A stretch of 64,000 nucleotides of DNA from an uncultured Clostridia bacterium (GCA_947383835.1 CANDEV010000006.1:1-64000); one strand, 5' to 3'. Positions 1 through 9,067 are shown, numbered from the stretch's first letter. Notes: a model not told the origin generated them from the sequence alone. Translations and numbers: made by a program.

Positions 1-172
1 GAGCCGTGCCGTAATAGCCGTGCTCGTCATAGATTTGGAAATCGAATTGGGTGGTGGCTATACCCGATACTCCAAAGCCGGGGACTGTGCCGGAGAAACG
101 AAGTCCGCCAAAGGGTTCGGTGACAGATTGACCGTTTATGCGTAAGTCCCAGTCAAGTAAGCTAAAGACCAC
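1..172 (-). CDS. Phage tail/baseplate protein (N-terminal part, runs off the window)
   Basis: An open frame runs from about position 172 down past position 1. It begins right after an AGGAGG ribosome binding site and overlaps the end of the preceding gene (stop at 162). The only near-canonical start is a GTG at 172 that overlaps the ribosome binding site, so the start is uncertain. The visible 57 residues include LLDWDLRINGQ and a Gly-rich beta segment (FGGLRFSGTVPGFG). I do not recognise the family. Its position downstream of the tape measure fits a distal tail, baseplate or tail-fibre component. Only about 170 bases are visible. Confidence 0.55.
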   Translation of the reverse strand, partial: MVFSLLDWDLRINGQSVTEPFGGLRFSGTVPGFGVSGIATTQFDFQIYDEHGYYGTA

Positions 173-554
173 CTCCTGATTTAATAAGTTCGGATTTTAG
201 TGAAATATTTATATTCCAGTAAAGCCCGTCATCAAGTTCACAGGCAACCTCAAAGGCTGCGCTGTCACTTCGCAGGAATTCAGCGGTACCACTGCCGAAC
301 GGATCAGTAAATACAGCTTCAAATTTATCATGTGCCATAACAGCGGCAAGCTGTTCTGCTATAACGTTGGGGATCAATTCGATGTTTGCTGACAGTTCAT
401 AATAATATCCAAGTACCTCGGATGTCTCTGTACCATCATATTTTTGAAATCTCGAATTTTCAGACTTCTTTTGAAGCATACGCACTGAATACTCCTCTGG
501 AGAAACGTATTCACTAATGTCCGTATTACCGATTTTAAGATTGATAGTACTCAT
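162..554 (-). CDS. Phage tail-associated protein, DUF6711-like
   Basis: This is a 130-residue protein starting MSTINLKIG, directly downstream of the tape-measure gene (2-base gap) with a GAGG ribosome binding site. The composition is beta-rich (NIELIPNVIAEQ, WNINISLKSEL) with no membrane segment. Small proteins of this kind sit between tape measure and baseplate genes in many Firmicutes siphoviruses, and it resembles the DUF6711 group; that assignment is from memory of the family. It overlaps the next tail gene, so the two are probably translationally coupled. A role at the tail tip is inferred from position only. Confidence 0.6.
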   Translation of the reverse strand: MSTINLKIGNTDISEYVSPEEYSVRMLQKKSENSRFQKYDGTETSEVLGYYYELSANIELIPNVIAEQLAAVMAHDKFEAVFTDPFGSGTAEFLRSDSAAFEVACELDDGLYWNINISLKSELIKSGGGL

Positions 555-556
555 TT

Positions 557-3500
557 TCAGCCTCCTATTCTTCTTGTAAGTTCTCCTTGGTATTTTATTA
601 CAGTTTCAGCAATAACGCGCCCGTCAAGTACAAGCTGTATCGGCTTATTTAGCTTTTCGAGAAGTGTGTCAATGTCGCTTTTCTTTTTGTTTTCCGAGGC
701 GGAAATAACTACTGAAGGGCTTGATATAGGTGCCGTATAAGCAGCGGCGGAGTACCTAGCTTGTTCTGCCCTGACGGTTGCTTTTATCTGTGCTGCAATA
801 TCTGTAAAATCAACGCCTGTGAACATTTTCATAAGCTTGCCCACATCACTGCTGTTAAAAAATTTTTGAGGATTACTTGAATTTTCAAACCATTTCTGAT
901 ACTTTTCATCGTCAAGCAGGGGATAGAAGTCCTCGGAGTGCTTTAGCAGTTCGTTCCGAAATGCCTTTGCGTAGCTTTCTGCGGCTGTCTTGCCCTTGTC
1001 GGCAGCTCCTGCCGAAACTTCGTCCAAAGCCATATTTATTCCATCGGCAATATCCTTGTATTCGTCAGCATAAAGCTCCTTGGAAAGCTCGTCAGCAATA
1101 CGCTGCTTCTCTGCATATGCTTCATTGATTTTAGAAAATTCAGCAGCGGACATTCCGGATAAATATTTCGCAAATTCTTGACTGTCGCTGTCGCTAAGGG
1201 AGGTGAGCTCTTCAAGCAGAGCCGATGACGCGCCTTGTTGTTTCAGCTTTGCAATATTTTTGTGGTAGTCCTGCATAGCTTTGATTTGTTTGTCTATATT
1301 TTTTACGGCATATTGCTTGACCTTTGTTCCGTCCGGCTTCTCAATTTCGTCCACAGAAAAAATATCGCCGCCTATGGAAAGCAGCTTTTTCTTGTAATTC
1401 TCCCGCTTTTTTTCCAGCTCGTTGTAAGCATCTTGAAAGTGCTTTAGAATGTTGGAAAGACTCTTCTCAACGGTTTTTTCTTGTTCGGATAAAAGCTTTT
1501 CCGCTTCCTGTTGCGCTTCCTTTTCGGCAGCGTCAGCTAAATCTCTGCGACCTTTGAGTATCTCGCTGTTGTACTTTTTATACAGATCCGATTCCTTATC
1601 GAGAGTGGAAATAAGAGTCTCCAGGTCGTTGTAATACATTTCCTCGGTGTAATTTTTGTCAGCTTCAAGGCGGTCTTTAAGAGCAGTTACACTGTCGTCT
1701 ATGCGCTTCTTTTCGGCTTCCTGTTGCTCTTTAGCATACTTTTCGACAGTCTCAGCTTCGGCTTTCGCAGCTTTTTCTGTCTCGGTCTGCTTTTTGTCAA
1801 GGTAATCTTCATAGTCTTCCAGTGCAGCAAAGTATTCCTTGCTCGAAAGATTGCGGTTTTCGGCAAGGTACTCACCCAACTTCTCGTAATATTGCTCCTC
1901 GGAAATTCTTCGCAAAGCGAGGTCGTTGTCCAATGCCTCACGTTTGGCTTTCAGATTATTTTCATAATCGGCAAGATCGTCCGCGCGCCGCTGTTGATCT
2001 TCCACAAGCTGACGTTCGCCCTCGGATTGCATATATTGAGCGTATGCGTTTGTTGCTTCGATTTGTTTATCAACTGTGTTTTCAGTTGATATGTCAAACA
2101 TATCGGCAACCTTTTGATTAAGTCCGTCAATAGCCGCAGCGGTCTCCTCACTGTATACTTCCGTATCACCGAGATTTTCAGCAAGCTCATTTAATGCGGC
2201 GGTCTCCTCTAAAATTTGAAATTTGTACTCCCTCGCTTCTTGTTCGAAATTTTCTATACTTGTCCGATGTTGTTCTGCAAGCGTTTCATTTCCGTATTTT
2301 ACAGCATTATCAAGTTCTTTTTTGGTACTATTAATATATTGCTGTGTCTGCTCATATTTACCGATTAAGTATTCAACATTCGCAATGGATCCTTTTTGAT
2401 TGGAGTCGTCCGTAGTGACTGCCTTATTAAGGTCAACCGCCGCTTGCTGACGTTTAGTTTCAAGAATTTCCTTTTCAATTTCAAGCTGTGTGGATAATTT
2501 ATCGTTCTGAACCTGTAAGCGCGTGAGTTCATCCGTATCCGTAAGGTTAAGCTTACCCTTGCTCTGTATTTCTGCAATTTTGGTATTAACAGCGTCAAGC
2601 TCTTTTTCAAGACCTGCAACTTTTTCTGTTTGTTCCTCATAAGCGCGAACGCTTTCCTCGGCGGTCTCTCTAAGCTCTTTGGAAGCTTCACCGGCGGCGG
2701 AAGCAAGAGAAATAAATCCAACAGTAACGGCCGCAATTGCCGAAGCAAGCAGCACATAAGGGTTAGCAGCGGCAGCGGCGTTCATACCCTTTTGAGCGGT
2801 CTCTGCTGCTTGTGTTGCGGTTGTAAGAGATTTTATCGCAGTAACCGCCGTGTTTATAGCATTTCCCGCTTTCATTACACCGTAAAACGTGCCATATGCC
2901 GTAATAAGCGATAAGATCACTTCATGATTATCAATGGCAAATTCTGTAATATTACCGATGAGCTTTCCAATATTCTCCGCAGTATTTTCTAATTTGGGGA
3001 GTTTTTCATTAGCTGTCACTAAAACACTGTTAAGGCTGGGCAGCAGCTTCGCGCCCAAGCTTGCGGAAAGATTTTCCGTCTGTAGCTGCAAAATACGCTG
3101 CTGATTTGCAAAGCTGTCGGAGGTCTTTGCAAAGTCTCCTTGTGCATCGGCGGTCTGCGTCATAAGATAGTTGTATCTTAGAATAGCCTGCTCAGACTGG
3201 CTCATTTTGTCGTAAGCCGTCTCAATACCTTGGGAAAGAGCATATGCCTCCAGATTGGCAACGGACATATTGATACCTAACTGCTTCAAAGGCTCGGTTT
3301 CCCCGGAAATGCCGCTTCTTATCTTCTCGAAGGCAGTCTCGACATCAAGGTTATAGAACGAAGCCATATCACCGGCAAGTCCCACCATATCCATAGACAT
3401 TGTGCGTACAGAGTCGTCCGTAAGCCCCATAGATTTCAACATTGCGCCCAAGATCCCATTAAAATTCTGTGCCTGCAAAGAAGACATACCAAAGCTTTCA

Positions 3501-4384
3501 GCAGCGGCGTCAGACCATTTATATATTTGCTCCGCACCGTCTCCGAAAGTGGTATCAACAACGTTCTGGACTTCCTGCAAATCGGAAGCGAGGGTCACAC
3601 CTTGTTTTATAAAGCCCATAAAACTGTCAGAGAGCTTGCTGATACTCTTTTGAATATAATCCGAAAGGAGATTTGCTTTCAGCAAGTCTCCGAAAGTGAC
3701 CGTTTTCTGTCCCGCATTTTCAATTGAGTCGCTGAGATCATCTGTTGCTGAGGTAACATTTTTTATCTCGTCACCTGACGCTGCGATTTTGCTTTGAGCC
3801 GTGACGAGGTCACGAAATGCTCCTTCGGTATCAATGATTTCACGTCGATATGCTTCATATTTTTCAGTACTTATTTTGCCGTTTGTAAATAAAATTTCAA
3901 CTTGATTTTGAACTTTTTTTAGGTCGCTCAATTTTGTTTGAGTAACGTCTAATTCTTTTGAAAGAACGGCATACTTTTGTGTAATAAGCTCCGTATTTCC
4001 CGGATTAAGTTCTAAAGAGTTGTTTATTTTAATAAGCTGTTCATTAAGTTTTTCTGTTTTTTTAGAAGCGGTTTGCAGAACGGCGGATATATTTTTCTCA
4101 AGCTGTTCACCTATATTGGGAATAACGACAGGCTTTGAGACATTTTCGCCTAATTTTTTTGTTTCCTCTGAAGCCTCTGAAACTGATTTAGCTAAGCTTT
4201 CTGCCTCCTTTGCAATAGAACTAAGTCCCTCGGTTGCACCAGATGCATCTTTCAAAGCATCCGTCATTTCGGATATAGCGTCCGCCGTGTTTTTTACAGC
4301 AGACTCCGTTTCTTTAAGCTCTTTTTTAATTTTGGAACTATCGCCCGTAATTTCAACACGAACTTCTCCGTCATTATGCGGCAT
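557..4384 (-). CDS. Phage tail tape measure protein (TP901 type)
   Basis: This 1275-residue protein sets tail length and is threaded through the tail tube. The start at MPHNDGEVRVEITGD (4384) follows AAAGGAGTG; an open frame further upstream to 4516 overlaps Gp15 and has no ribosome binding site. Residues about 1-230 are coiled coil. Residues about 240-480 carry the TP901 tape-measure core (DTTFGDGAEQIYKWSDAAAE, SFYNLDVETAFEKIRSG, SFANQQRILQLQTENLSASL). Hydrophobic Ala-rich helices follow (ANPYVLLASAIAAVTVGFI), then long Lys/Glu-rich coiled coil from about 600 to 1000. By the usual relation of about 1.5 angstrom per residue the tail would be roughly 190 nm. The family is certain; the length estimate is inference. 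Confidence 0.93.
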   Translation of the reverse strand: MPHNDGEVRVEITGDSSKIKKELKETESAVKNTADAISEMTDALKDASGATEGLSSIAKEAESLAKSVSEASEETKKLGENVSKPVVIPNIGEQLEKNISAVLQTASKKTEKLNEQLIKINNSLELNPGNTELITQKYAVLSKELDVTQTKLSDLKKVQNQVEILFTNGKISTEKYEAYRREIIDTEGAFRDLVTAQSKIAASGDEIKNVTSATDDLSDSIENAGQKTVTFGDLLKANLLSDYIQKSISKLSDSFMGFIKQGVTLASDLQEVQNVVDTTFGDGAEQIYKWSDAAAESFGMSSLQAQNFNGILGAMLKSMGLTDDSVRTMSMDMVGLAGDMASFYNLDVETAFEKIRSGISGETEPLKQLGINMSVANLEAYALSQGIETAYDKMSQSEQAILRYNYLMTQTADAQGDFAKTSDSFANQQRILQLQTENLSASLGAKLLPSLNSVLVTANEKLPKLENTAENIGKLIGNITEFAIDNHEVILSLITAYGTFYGVMKAGNAINTAVTAIKSLTTATQAAETAQKGMNAAAAANPYVLLASAIAAVTVGFISLASAAGEASKELRETAEESVRAYEEQTEKVAGLEKELDAVNTKIAEIQSKGKLNLTDTDELTRLQVQNDKLSTQLEIEKEILETKRQQAAVDLNKAVTTDDSNQKGSIANVEYLIGKYEQTQQYINSTKKELDNAVKYGNETLAEQHRTSIENFEQEAREYKFQILEETAALNELAENLGDTEVYSEETAAAIDGLNQKVADMFDISTENTVDKQIEATNAYAQYMQSEGERQLVEDQQRRADDLADYENNLKAKREALDNDLALRRISEEQYYEKLGEYLAENRNLSSKEYFAALEDYEDYLDKKQTETEKAAKAEAETVEKYAKEQQEAEKKRIDDSVTALKDRLEADKNYTEEMYYNDLETLISTLDKESDLYKKYNSEILKGRRDLADAAEKEAQQEAEKLLSEQEKTVEKSLSNILKHFQDAYNELEKKRENYKKKLLSIGGDIFSVDEIEKPDGTKVKQYAVKNIDKQIKAMQDYHKNIAKLKQQGASSALLEELTSLSDSDSQEFAKYLSGMSAAEFSKINEAYAEKQRIADELSKELYADEYKDIADGINMALDEVSAGAADKGKTAAESYAKAFRNELLKHSEDFYPLLDDEKYQKWFENSSNPQKFFNSSDVGKLMKMFTGVDFTDIAAQIKATVRAEQARYSAAAYTAPISSPSVVISASENKKKSDIDTLLEKLNKPIQLVLDGRVIAETVIKYQGELTRRIGG

Positions 4385-4388
4385 AAAA

Positions 4389-5027
4389 TCACTCCTTTTT
4401 CTTTTCTTCCGCCTGCCTCTGTACCTCATAATACCGCTTCCGAAGCTTCTCCTTGAACGCCTCGTCACGGTCTTTGAGGGAAGCAAACTTCTGTATTTTC
4501 TGGGATTTGAGAGCATATCGCTCCTGAATTTTCTTAATGCGGGAACGTTCCTCCTTGCACTTTATCTTGGAAACGTCCGTGCCACGATACTGCATTATCT
4601 TCACAAACTCGGTAGCGTCTGTCAGGGACATAAACTTCGCACGGAACTCCCACCAGTGCATATGCGAGGTAATGAGATTGTCTCCGTACTGCTGCATAAA
4701 AGCCGCATAAATGTAGTCTGCGTCCTCGTCGTAATCATAGTACCGCTTTTTGCTTCCGCTTTCGGAAGTTTCCCGCAGCTCTTTCCCGCAGCGGTAGTAC
4801 CATAAAAGCCCCTCGATTACTTGCTGTGCGTCCGCATTGGGGAAACCGTCTATAAAAAGAGCCGATACCGTCTCGGACAAGATTTGCGCAAAAGCGGTCT
4901 TGTCGGACATATCGGCATCTGCTATTTTCTTCTCAAAATCCGCCATAATTCGGTAATCCGTGTTTATGGCGTACGCTGCCCCGCCTATAGTAATAGCGCG
5001 GGGCAGCTCTGCCGTAATTTTTATCAT
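4389..5027 (-). CDS. Bacteriophage Gp15-family protein (tail assembly)
   Basis: A 212-residue protein starting MIKITAELPRAITIGG. It has the features of the Gp15 family: a short N-terminal strand, a mostly alpha-helical middle (LWYYRCGKEL, YDYDEDADYIYAAFMQQYG, WWEFRAKFMSLTD), and a highly charged Lys/Glu C-terminus. In Listeria A118-like phages Gp15 lies between the tail tube and the tape measure, exactly as here, where tail assembly chaperones are found. It overlaps the tail-tube stop by an ATGA junction. I see no slippery site that would make a G/GT-type fusion. Confidence 0.85.
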   Translation of the reverse strand: MIKITAELPRAITIGGAAYAINTDYRIMADFEKKIADADMSDKTAFAQILSETVSALFIDGFPNADAQQVIEGLLWYYRCGKELRETSESGSKKRYYDYDEDADYIYAAFMQQYGDNLITSHMHWWEFRAKFMSLTDATEFVKIMQYRGTDVSKIKCKEERSRIKKIQERYALKSQKIQKFASLKDRDEAFKEKLRKRYYEVQRQAEEKKKE

Positions 5028-5596
5028 GCTTTTTCTCCGTTGTCGTCTTCGTTTTCTGCGTTAGTTTCGGGAATATTTTTTGCGGCGGCAGCCACAGGAG
5101 TGCTGCCGTAAGTAAACTCTTCGGGAGCGTCTCCAACCTTTGAAAGCTGAATGTCAATACCCGCATTGTCGCCAGAATTGCCGCTTCCGTCGCTGTTTAC
5201 CGCAACAGTCGCCTTGCCCTTTTCGCCCTTGCCCGTAAGCATATTGAAATATACGTAATTTACAACAACGGTCTGCCCCGTGCCGTACTTAATTTTGTGG
5301 GACAGCATGAAGTCCTGCGCTTCGTCGCCGATGTACATATCGCCCGAAATGCTGAACTGCCGCTGTGTGGCTGTCTTGGTGCTGGACTTGCCTGAACGGA
5401 GATACTGTGTGTCCTTGGTCTCAGAGTTTAGAGACGGATCAACGCCCTCGATACCGATCTGAACTACAGCGTAATCGCTGATTTCTGCTTCCTGATCTGT
5501 AGACACGTCAATGGCAAGAACCATATCGTCCGCCGTAACAAAGCCCGCAAAATCTGCTTTGGGGGCGTGGTCTTTCATAAGTTCCGATAATTTCAT
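5024..5596 (-). CDS. Major tail (tube) protein
   Basis: A 190-residue protein starting MKLSELMKDHAPKADFAGFV after an AAAGGATTG ribosome binding site. Its position between head-tail joining genes and Gp15/tape measure, its length, and its beta-rich sequence with repeated Gly/Ser/Asp turns fit a phage tail-tube protein that stacks in rings around the tape measure. The C-terminal about 35 residues (SKVGDAPEEFTYGSTPVAAA, then an acidic tail) look like a flexible surface extension. ATGA overlap with Gp15 suggests coupled translation. Confidence 0.82.
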   Translation of the reverse strand: MKLSELMKDHAPKADFAGFVTADDMVLAIDVSTDQEAEISDYAVVQIGIEGVDPSLNSETKDTQYLRSGKSSTKTATQRQFSISGDMYIGDEAQDFMLSHKIKYGTGQTVVVNYVYFNMLTGKGEKGKATVAVNSDGSGNSGDNAGIDIQLSKVGDAPEEFTYGSTPVAAAAKNIPETNAENEDDNGEKA

Positions 5597-5600
5597 AAAA

Positions 5601-5990
5601 TCAATCCTTTCTTGGTTTGTAAAAATATTTTACGGAAATAACGCACGCATAAAACCATGTGCCGTCCTCGCCGAGACCCTTCGGAGCGGGAGGAGTACCC
5701 ACAGCAATGCGGCGGATTTCCCATTCGTCAGTTTTTGGAAACGTGCGGAAATTCTTGCGGGTGAGGGTATCGCATATTTCGCACAAGCGGCTTGCCACAG
5801 CTATTTGGTCGGTACCCTTGCCCGAAATCTGAACGTTCATAGTCATAAGAGCAGAGCCGTCCAGATAGGGCTTAACCGGCTTGCCGCCCGCAAAATTCAT
5901 TGCAAAATCGACGGCAGGGGAGAGCAGACCGATTTTATTTATCCCCGCAGCGTCGGAAAGCATATCAATAATTTCAACCTGCGCAGGCAT
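5601..5990 (-). CDS. Phage minor capsid protein 3-like (tail terminator/completion)
   Basis: A 129-residue protein with a pattern seen in the Minor_capsid_3 family of A118-like phages (MPAQVEIIDMLSDAAG, MTMNVQISGKG, ASRLCEICDTLTRK). Its position just before the tail-tube gene is that of tail terminator proteins, which cap the tail and join it to the head. It abuts the preceding gene without spacing (5990/5991). The family call is from sequence style and gene order. Confidence 0.7.
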   Translation of the reverse strand: MPAQVEIIDMLSDAAGINKIGLLSPAVDFAMNFAGGKPVKPYLDGSALMTMNVQISGKGTDQIAVASRLCEICDTLTRKNFRTFPKTDEWEIRRIAVGTPPAPKGLGEDGTWFYACVISVKYFYKPRKD

Positions 5991-6422
5991 TTAACCGCCA
6001 CCTTTCATTGCTTTTTTAAAGGCGTTTTTGTATATGGTATTCCATTGGTCGCCGTGAATGTCCTTAGCCTTGTGAAACCACATATTTTGTGCGTTAGGAT
6101 TTTTGTCCGTTGCAAAATTTAGTTTTTGTTCTGGGGCTTTAATTTTTTTCTTTTCGCCGCGTTTTGCCCATGCGCTTCCATTTTTGCCAACCATAAGCAC
6201 ACCATGATAAAGATACGATGCATATGGCGTATCCCAGATGATAATTCCGTTTTCAAGGTCAGAATTATTTTCGGCACTGGTAATAAGTGAATCTTCACCA
6301 TGCGGACAGTAGTAATTGCTGTTTGCAATTATCTGTTGACCCATTTCCACTAAAGCCTCTTGATTTGCCGCCTCGATATTACCCATAATTTCAGGCACGT
6401 TAAATTTAAAAGTAGCACTCAA
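5991..6422 (-). CDS. Phage minor capsid protein 2-like (HK97 gp10-type)
   Basis: A 143-residue protein with the signature block YCPHGEDSLITSAENNSDLE and WDTPYASYLYHGVLMVGKNG typical of Minor_capsid_2 / HK97-gp10-type head-tail joining proteins. A Lys-rich segment follows (KRGEKKKIKAPEQKLNF), and the C-terminal helix motif is WFHKAKDIHGDQWNTIYKNA. It overlaps the upstream gene by four bases (ATGA type). It is part of the head-tail interface module with its two neighbours. Confidence 0.78.
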   Translation of the reverse strand: MSATFKFNVPEIMGNIEAANQEALVEMGQQIIANSNYYCPHGEDSLITSAENNSDLENGIIIWDTPYASYLYHGVLMVGKNGSAWAKRGEKKKIKAPEQKLNFATDKNPNAQNMWFHKAKDIHGDQWNTIYKNAFKKAMKGGG

Positions 6423-6790
6423 ACCAATCCCACCTCGTAGTGATGTATTCGGTTTTTGTCCGCATAAAGCGGTTCAATAGTCTGTACCGTATAAATCCGT
6501 CCCCCGAAGCTGACCTTTTGGAGGACGGCTGTCCTGCCGTTCACGGTATCGTCTTTGAGAGCAAACGTTACGTCTGAGGGAGAACTGTTCCTACAGTCGA
6601 AGAAAAGCACCGCCGCAAGCTGAACAGTCTCACCGTTGCTGTTAATGACGTGCTTTGCCGAGGGTTCAATACGGATATGCTTCAAGGAAACGTTCTCGCT
6701 TTCCTGTGGCTTGCCCCACTTGTCAGAAGTAAATTCCGTGATAAGCTCTGCCGAGTGGATAAGCAGTTGTTTCGGAATATGCGGTATCAT
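6419..6790 (-). CDS. Phage minor capsid protein 1-like (head closure)
   Basis: A 123-residue protein starting MIPHIPKQLLIHSAELI. It carries features of the Minor_capsid_1 / SPP1 gp16-like head-closure group, including a C-terminal AVLQKVSFGGRIYTVQTIEPLYADKNRIHHYEV block. It overlaps both neighbours by four bases, so 6.0-7.2 kb is one tightly coupled connector module. A structural role at the portal-tail interface is inferred from family and position. Confidence 0.75.
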   Translation of the reverse strand: MIPHIPKQLLIHSAELITEFTSDKWGKPQESENVSLKHIRIEPSAKHVINSNGETVQLAAVLFFDCRNSSPSDVTFALKDDTVNGRTAVLQKVSFGGRIYTVQTIEPLYADKNRIHHYEVGLV

Positions 6791-7170
6791 AGAGCACCGC
6801 CTCCCCGATAAAGAAGCCCCACCGCTTCAAGATAGGACAGCATAAGCGGGGAAGCCGCGGGAGAACGTTTTGAGCCGTTCCCCGAAGTGCCGCCCGACAT
6901 ACTGAACTTGCCAATAGAAAAACTTGCCGCGCCGCCCGAATTAAGCATATCAAGTCCGCCGTTTGCGTCAATAAATTCAGCCTGTGAGCAAACGGCTTTC
7001 TTGACGTTTTCTTGCATAAAGGGCGGCAAAGCTTCAATGTTGTCAAGCCGATAAAGTGTGTGCTGTCTGACAATATCCGAAGCGCGGTCAAGCAGGGTAG
7101 AGAGGTCGTCGGAGACCTCCGCACCATTGTAAACGTCCCTGTAATAGCTTTCATCAACAAGAGCCGCCAT
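6787..7170 (-). CDS. Phage head-tail connector protein (gp6-like)
   Basis: A 127-residue, mostly helical protein starting MAALVDESYYRDVYNGAEVS after AAAGGAGTAACCT. It lies directly downstream of the major capsid gene, where the DNA-packaging/connector protein (HK97 gp6 or SPP1 gp15 type) normally sits. It ends in a Gly-rich segment (GKFSMSGGTSGNGSKRS) and a helix. It probably forms the ring under the portal. Confidence 0.7.
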   Translation of the reverse strand: MAALVDESYYRDVYNGAEVSDDLSTLLDRASDIVRQHTLYRLDNIEALPPFMQENVKKAVCSQAEFIDANGGLDMLNSGGAASFSIGKFSMSGGTSGNGSKRSPAASPLMLSYLEAVGLLYRGGGAL

Positions 7171-7173
7171 AGG

Positions 7174-8334
7174 TTACTCCTTTGTAACGGTCACGGTGTA
7201 TGTCTTGCTGTAGCCGCTGTTTGTGACCTTGACCTCAACAGTGTTTGCACCCGCGTTCCAGGTTGCCGCAGAACCGCTTGTTACAGATGTACCGTTGACT
7301 GTTATAGAAACAGTTGCGTCCTCGTCAGTAGCAGCAGCGGTAACAGTATTTGTATTGTTCTCGGTAGTGACGGTGTAGCTGTCTACAGCAGGATTAAATG
7401 CAGGGGAAAGCGTGAGGGAGCCTACAGTCAGCGAGGAAAGGGTGCAATCCGGAATTTCCGCCGCTGCGGGAACAAGTGCCGCGAACGCCTCGGGCTTCAC
7501 GCAGAGATAACCGATACGCATAGTTGCCTTAATAGCCACCATGTCCTGCTCTGCAAGGGAGAGAGGCTTGCCGTCCTCATCAAGAGTGTTCTGAAGAGTA
7601 GCCTCTTTGAGAATTTCGTACTGGATATCATCACGAATACCCACAAGAGAGTATTTCCATTCACCCGCGATAAGGTCAGCTTGATTGTCTTTCCATGCAC
7701 CGTTGCGGACAAATTCGATAGGCTGATTGTAAAGCTCGTTCTGATCCGTGCCGGGAACGAAGATAGGCGCACCGTTTGCATCACGGAGTTTGCGGAGGGT
7801 GTTCTTGATACCGATACGCGCCGCAAAACCGTCCACATCGTACCCAGCTTCTTCAATCTTTGCCATAACATCGGAAGCCGCCAAATCAAACGCGGAAGCA
7901 CCTGCCTTGACGATAGCATTATTTTCCTTTATCGCGCCCATAAGAGAGGTTGCAAAGGGACTGTTAAAGCCGAATATTGCCGCAGCGTCAAAGGTGGTAT
8001 AAAACGCTTCCGCAATGCTTTCCTGAAGCTCGGAGAAAACGTCGATAGTGCTGTCTTCAAGCTTCTCCTTTGTGACGGGGATAATGACAGCAAGCTTTTT
8101 TGCACGAAGCTCGGGGAAAATCCATGTTGCCCCCGAGGTGCTGATACGCTTACCCTCACCAACCCAGTACGCACCCGCACCCGAAGTCATAACAGGGAAT
8201 TTCTTAGTCTCCGAAGTCATAGGTTCTGCACGGGAAAGGCGTATAACGCTCGACCCTCTTGTGACTTTTTTGATAATTTCCGACGATTGTTCCTTGGGCA
8301 CAAAGCCCTGCAACTGATCTTTAAGATAACTCAT
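7174..8334 (-). CDS. Phage major capsid protein with C-terminal Ig/cadherin-like domain
   Basis: A 386-residue protein. Residues 1-290 have the HK97-type capsid pattern: an N-terminal helical arm (MSYLKDQLQGFVPKEQSSEI), SVIRLSRAEPM, ELRAKKLAVIIPVTKEKLED, and AIKATMRIGYLCVKPEAFA near the end. Residues about 298-386 form an extra domain (SSLTVGSLTLSPAFNPAVDS, YTVTTENNTNTVTAAATDED, NAGANTVEVKVT, TYTVTVTKE). This is the cadherin-like beta-sandwich pattern found in bacterial and phage surface proteins, so it is probably displayed on the capsid exterior. Scaffold lies upstream and connectors downstream. Confidence 0.9.
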   Translation of the reverse strand: MSYLKDQLQGFVPKEQSSEIIKKVTRGSSVIRLSRAEPMTSETKKFPVMTSGAGAYWVGEGKRISTSGATWIFPELRAKKLAVIIPVTKEKLEDSTIDVFSELQESIAEAFYTTFDAAAIFGFNSPFATSLMGAIKENNAIVKAGASAFDLAASDVMAKIEEAGYDVDGFAARIGIKNTLRKLRDANGAPIFVPGTDQNELYNQPIEFVRNGAWKDNQADLIAGEWKYSLVGIRDDIQYEILKEATLQNTLDEDGKPLSLAEQDMVAIKATMRIGYLCVKPEAFAALVPAAAEIPDCTLSSLTVGSLTLSPAFNPAVDSYTVTTENNTNTVTAAATDEDATVSITVNGTSVTSGSAATWNAGANTVEVKVTNSGYSKTYTVTVTKE

Positions 8335-8352
8335 AAATTAATCGATCCTTTC

Positions 8353-8916
8353 TTACTTACGTTTTACTTGATTTGCCCGCACCGTTTCAATAAAACTGCT
8401 TGCGGACGTCCCAGAGCTGTCCGACGTGTCGCCCGTCTTTACGCCCGTGGTGGTTTTCTTTGACGGCTTGCCGAGGAAAGACGGGTACTTCTCCAGCACC
8501 TTGTCAACAGCCTTTTCAATGGGCGTGTCGTCGTCCGCAAGCCTTGCCGCAAGAGCAATAACGTCCTCCGCCGCCTCGGGAAGTACGCCTTTGGAAAGAC
8601 AGGCGACCTTTATTTCAAGAGCCTGCTTTTCACGTTCGACAGCTTCCTTTGCGAAAGTTGCCGCCGCAAGGTCGTCCGCCGCTTTCTGCTCGGCAGTCTT
8701 TTGGGAATCCTTCCACTCACGGTAAGCATTCAGCTCCTCCTTGGTGGGCATATCCTTTTTGGCACGGTCGAGACGCTGTTTGACAATATCGTCAAGTTCC
8801 TTTTGTGTAAAGGTCTTTTCGGCAGGTGTATTCTCCGCGGACTTGGCGGGTTCGTTCTCCTGCGGCGTATTTCCCGCAGGGGTGTTTTCGGGAACGGTGT
8901 TTGTGTTTTCTTCCAT
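8353..8916 (-). CDS. Phage capsid scaffold protein (DUF4355-like)
   Basis: A 187-residue, highly charged protein starting MEENTNTVPENTPAGN. It has a Pro/Asn/Glu-rich disordered head, the DUF4355 pattern (KTFTQKELDDIVKQRLDRAK, then DMPTKEELNAYREWKDSQKT), a long coiled coil, and a Thr/Ser-rich linker before a basic C-terminus (ETVRANQVKRK) that would contact the capsid protein. It lies immediately upstream of the major capsid gene, the standard scaffold position. No protease gene is seen, so scaffold is presumably released rather than cleaved. Confidence 0.85.
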   Translation of the reverse strand: MEENTNTVPENTPAGNTPQENEPAKSAENTPAEKTFTQKELDDIVKQRLDRAKKDMPTKEELNAYREWKDSQKTAEQKAADDLAAATFAKEAVEREKQALEIKVACLSKGVLPEAAEDVIALAARLADDDTPIEKAVDKVLEKYPSFLGKPSKKTTTGVKTGDTSDSSGTSASSFIETVRANQVKRK

Positions 8917-9007
8917 AAAAAAAATCCTCCTTTAAGGTCGGGTAGACCGTTATTTCCGTCCACAGTTTTACGCCGTAAGGACGTTTTGGGCATAAAAATA
9001 GCGCCCT

Positions 9008-9029
9008 GTTCTCTAACGATTGGAGAACC
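9008..9029 (+). repeat. Dispersed 22-bp near-palindrome, copy 1
   Basis: This site matches the consensus half-sites GTCCTCCAAC / GTTGGAGAACC seen at three other prophage loci (15711, 25390, 32056), here as GTTCTCTAAC / ATTGGAGAACC. This copy lies in the non-coding gap between scaffold and a small gene. All copies have the GGAGAACC-like arm on the right. A protein-binding site is inferred. Confidence 0.5.
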
Positions 9030-9067
9030 GAACGCTTGTAAACATATTAATTTTTTTACATCGGCGA

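Noticed and set aside
4020..4805. 261-codon plus-strand frame
   Set aside because: Antisense to tape measure and Gp15; Ser/Leu/Phe-rich composition typical of the complement of charged coiled-coil coding DNA.
7012..8463. 483-codon open frame on the plus strand
   Set aside because: It is antisense to the major capsid, scaffold end and connector genes, has Cys/Arg-rich nonsense composition, no ribosome binding site and no family features.
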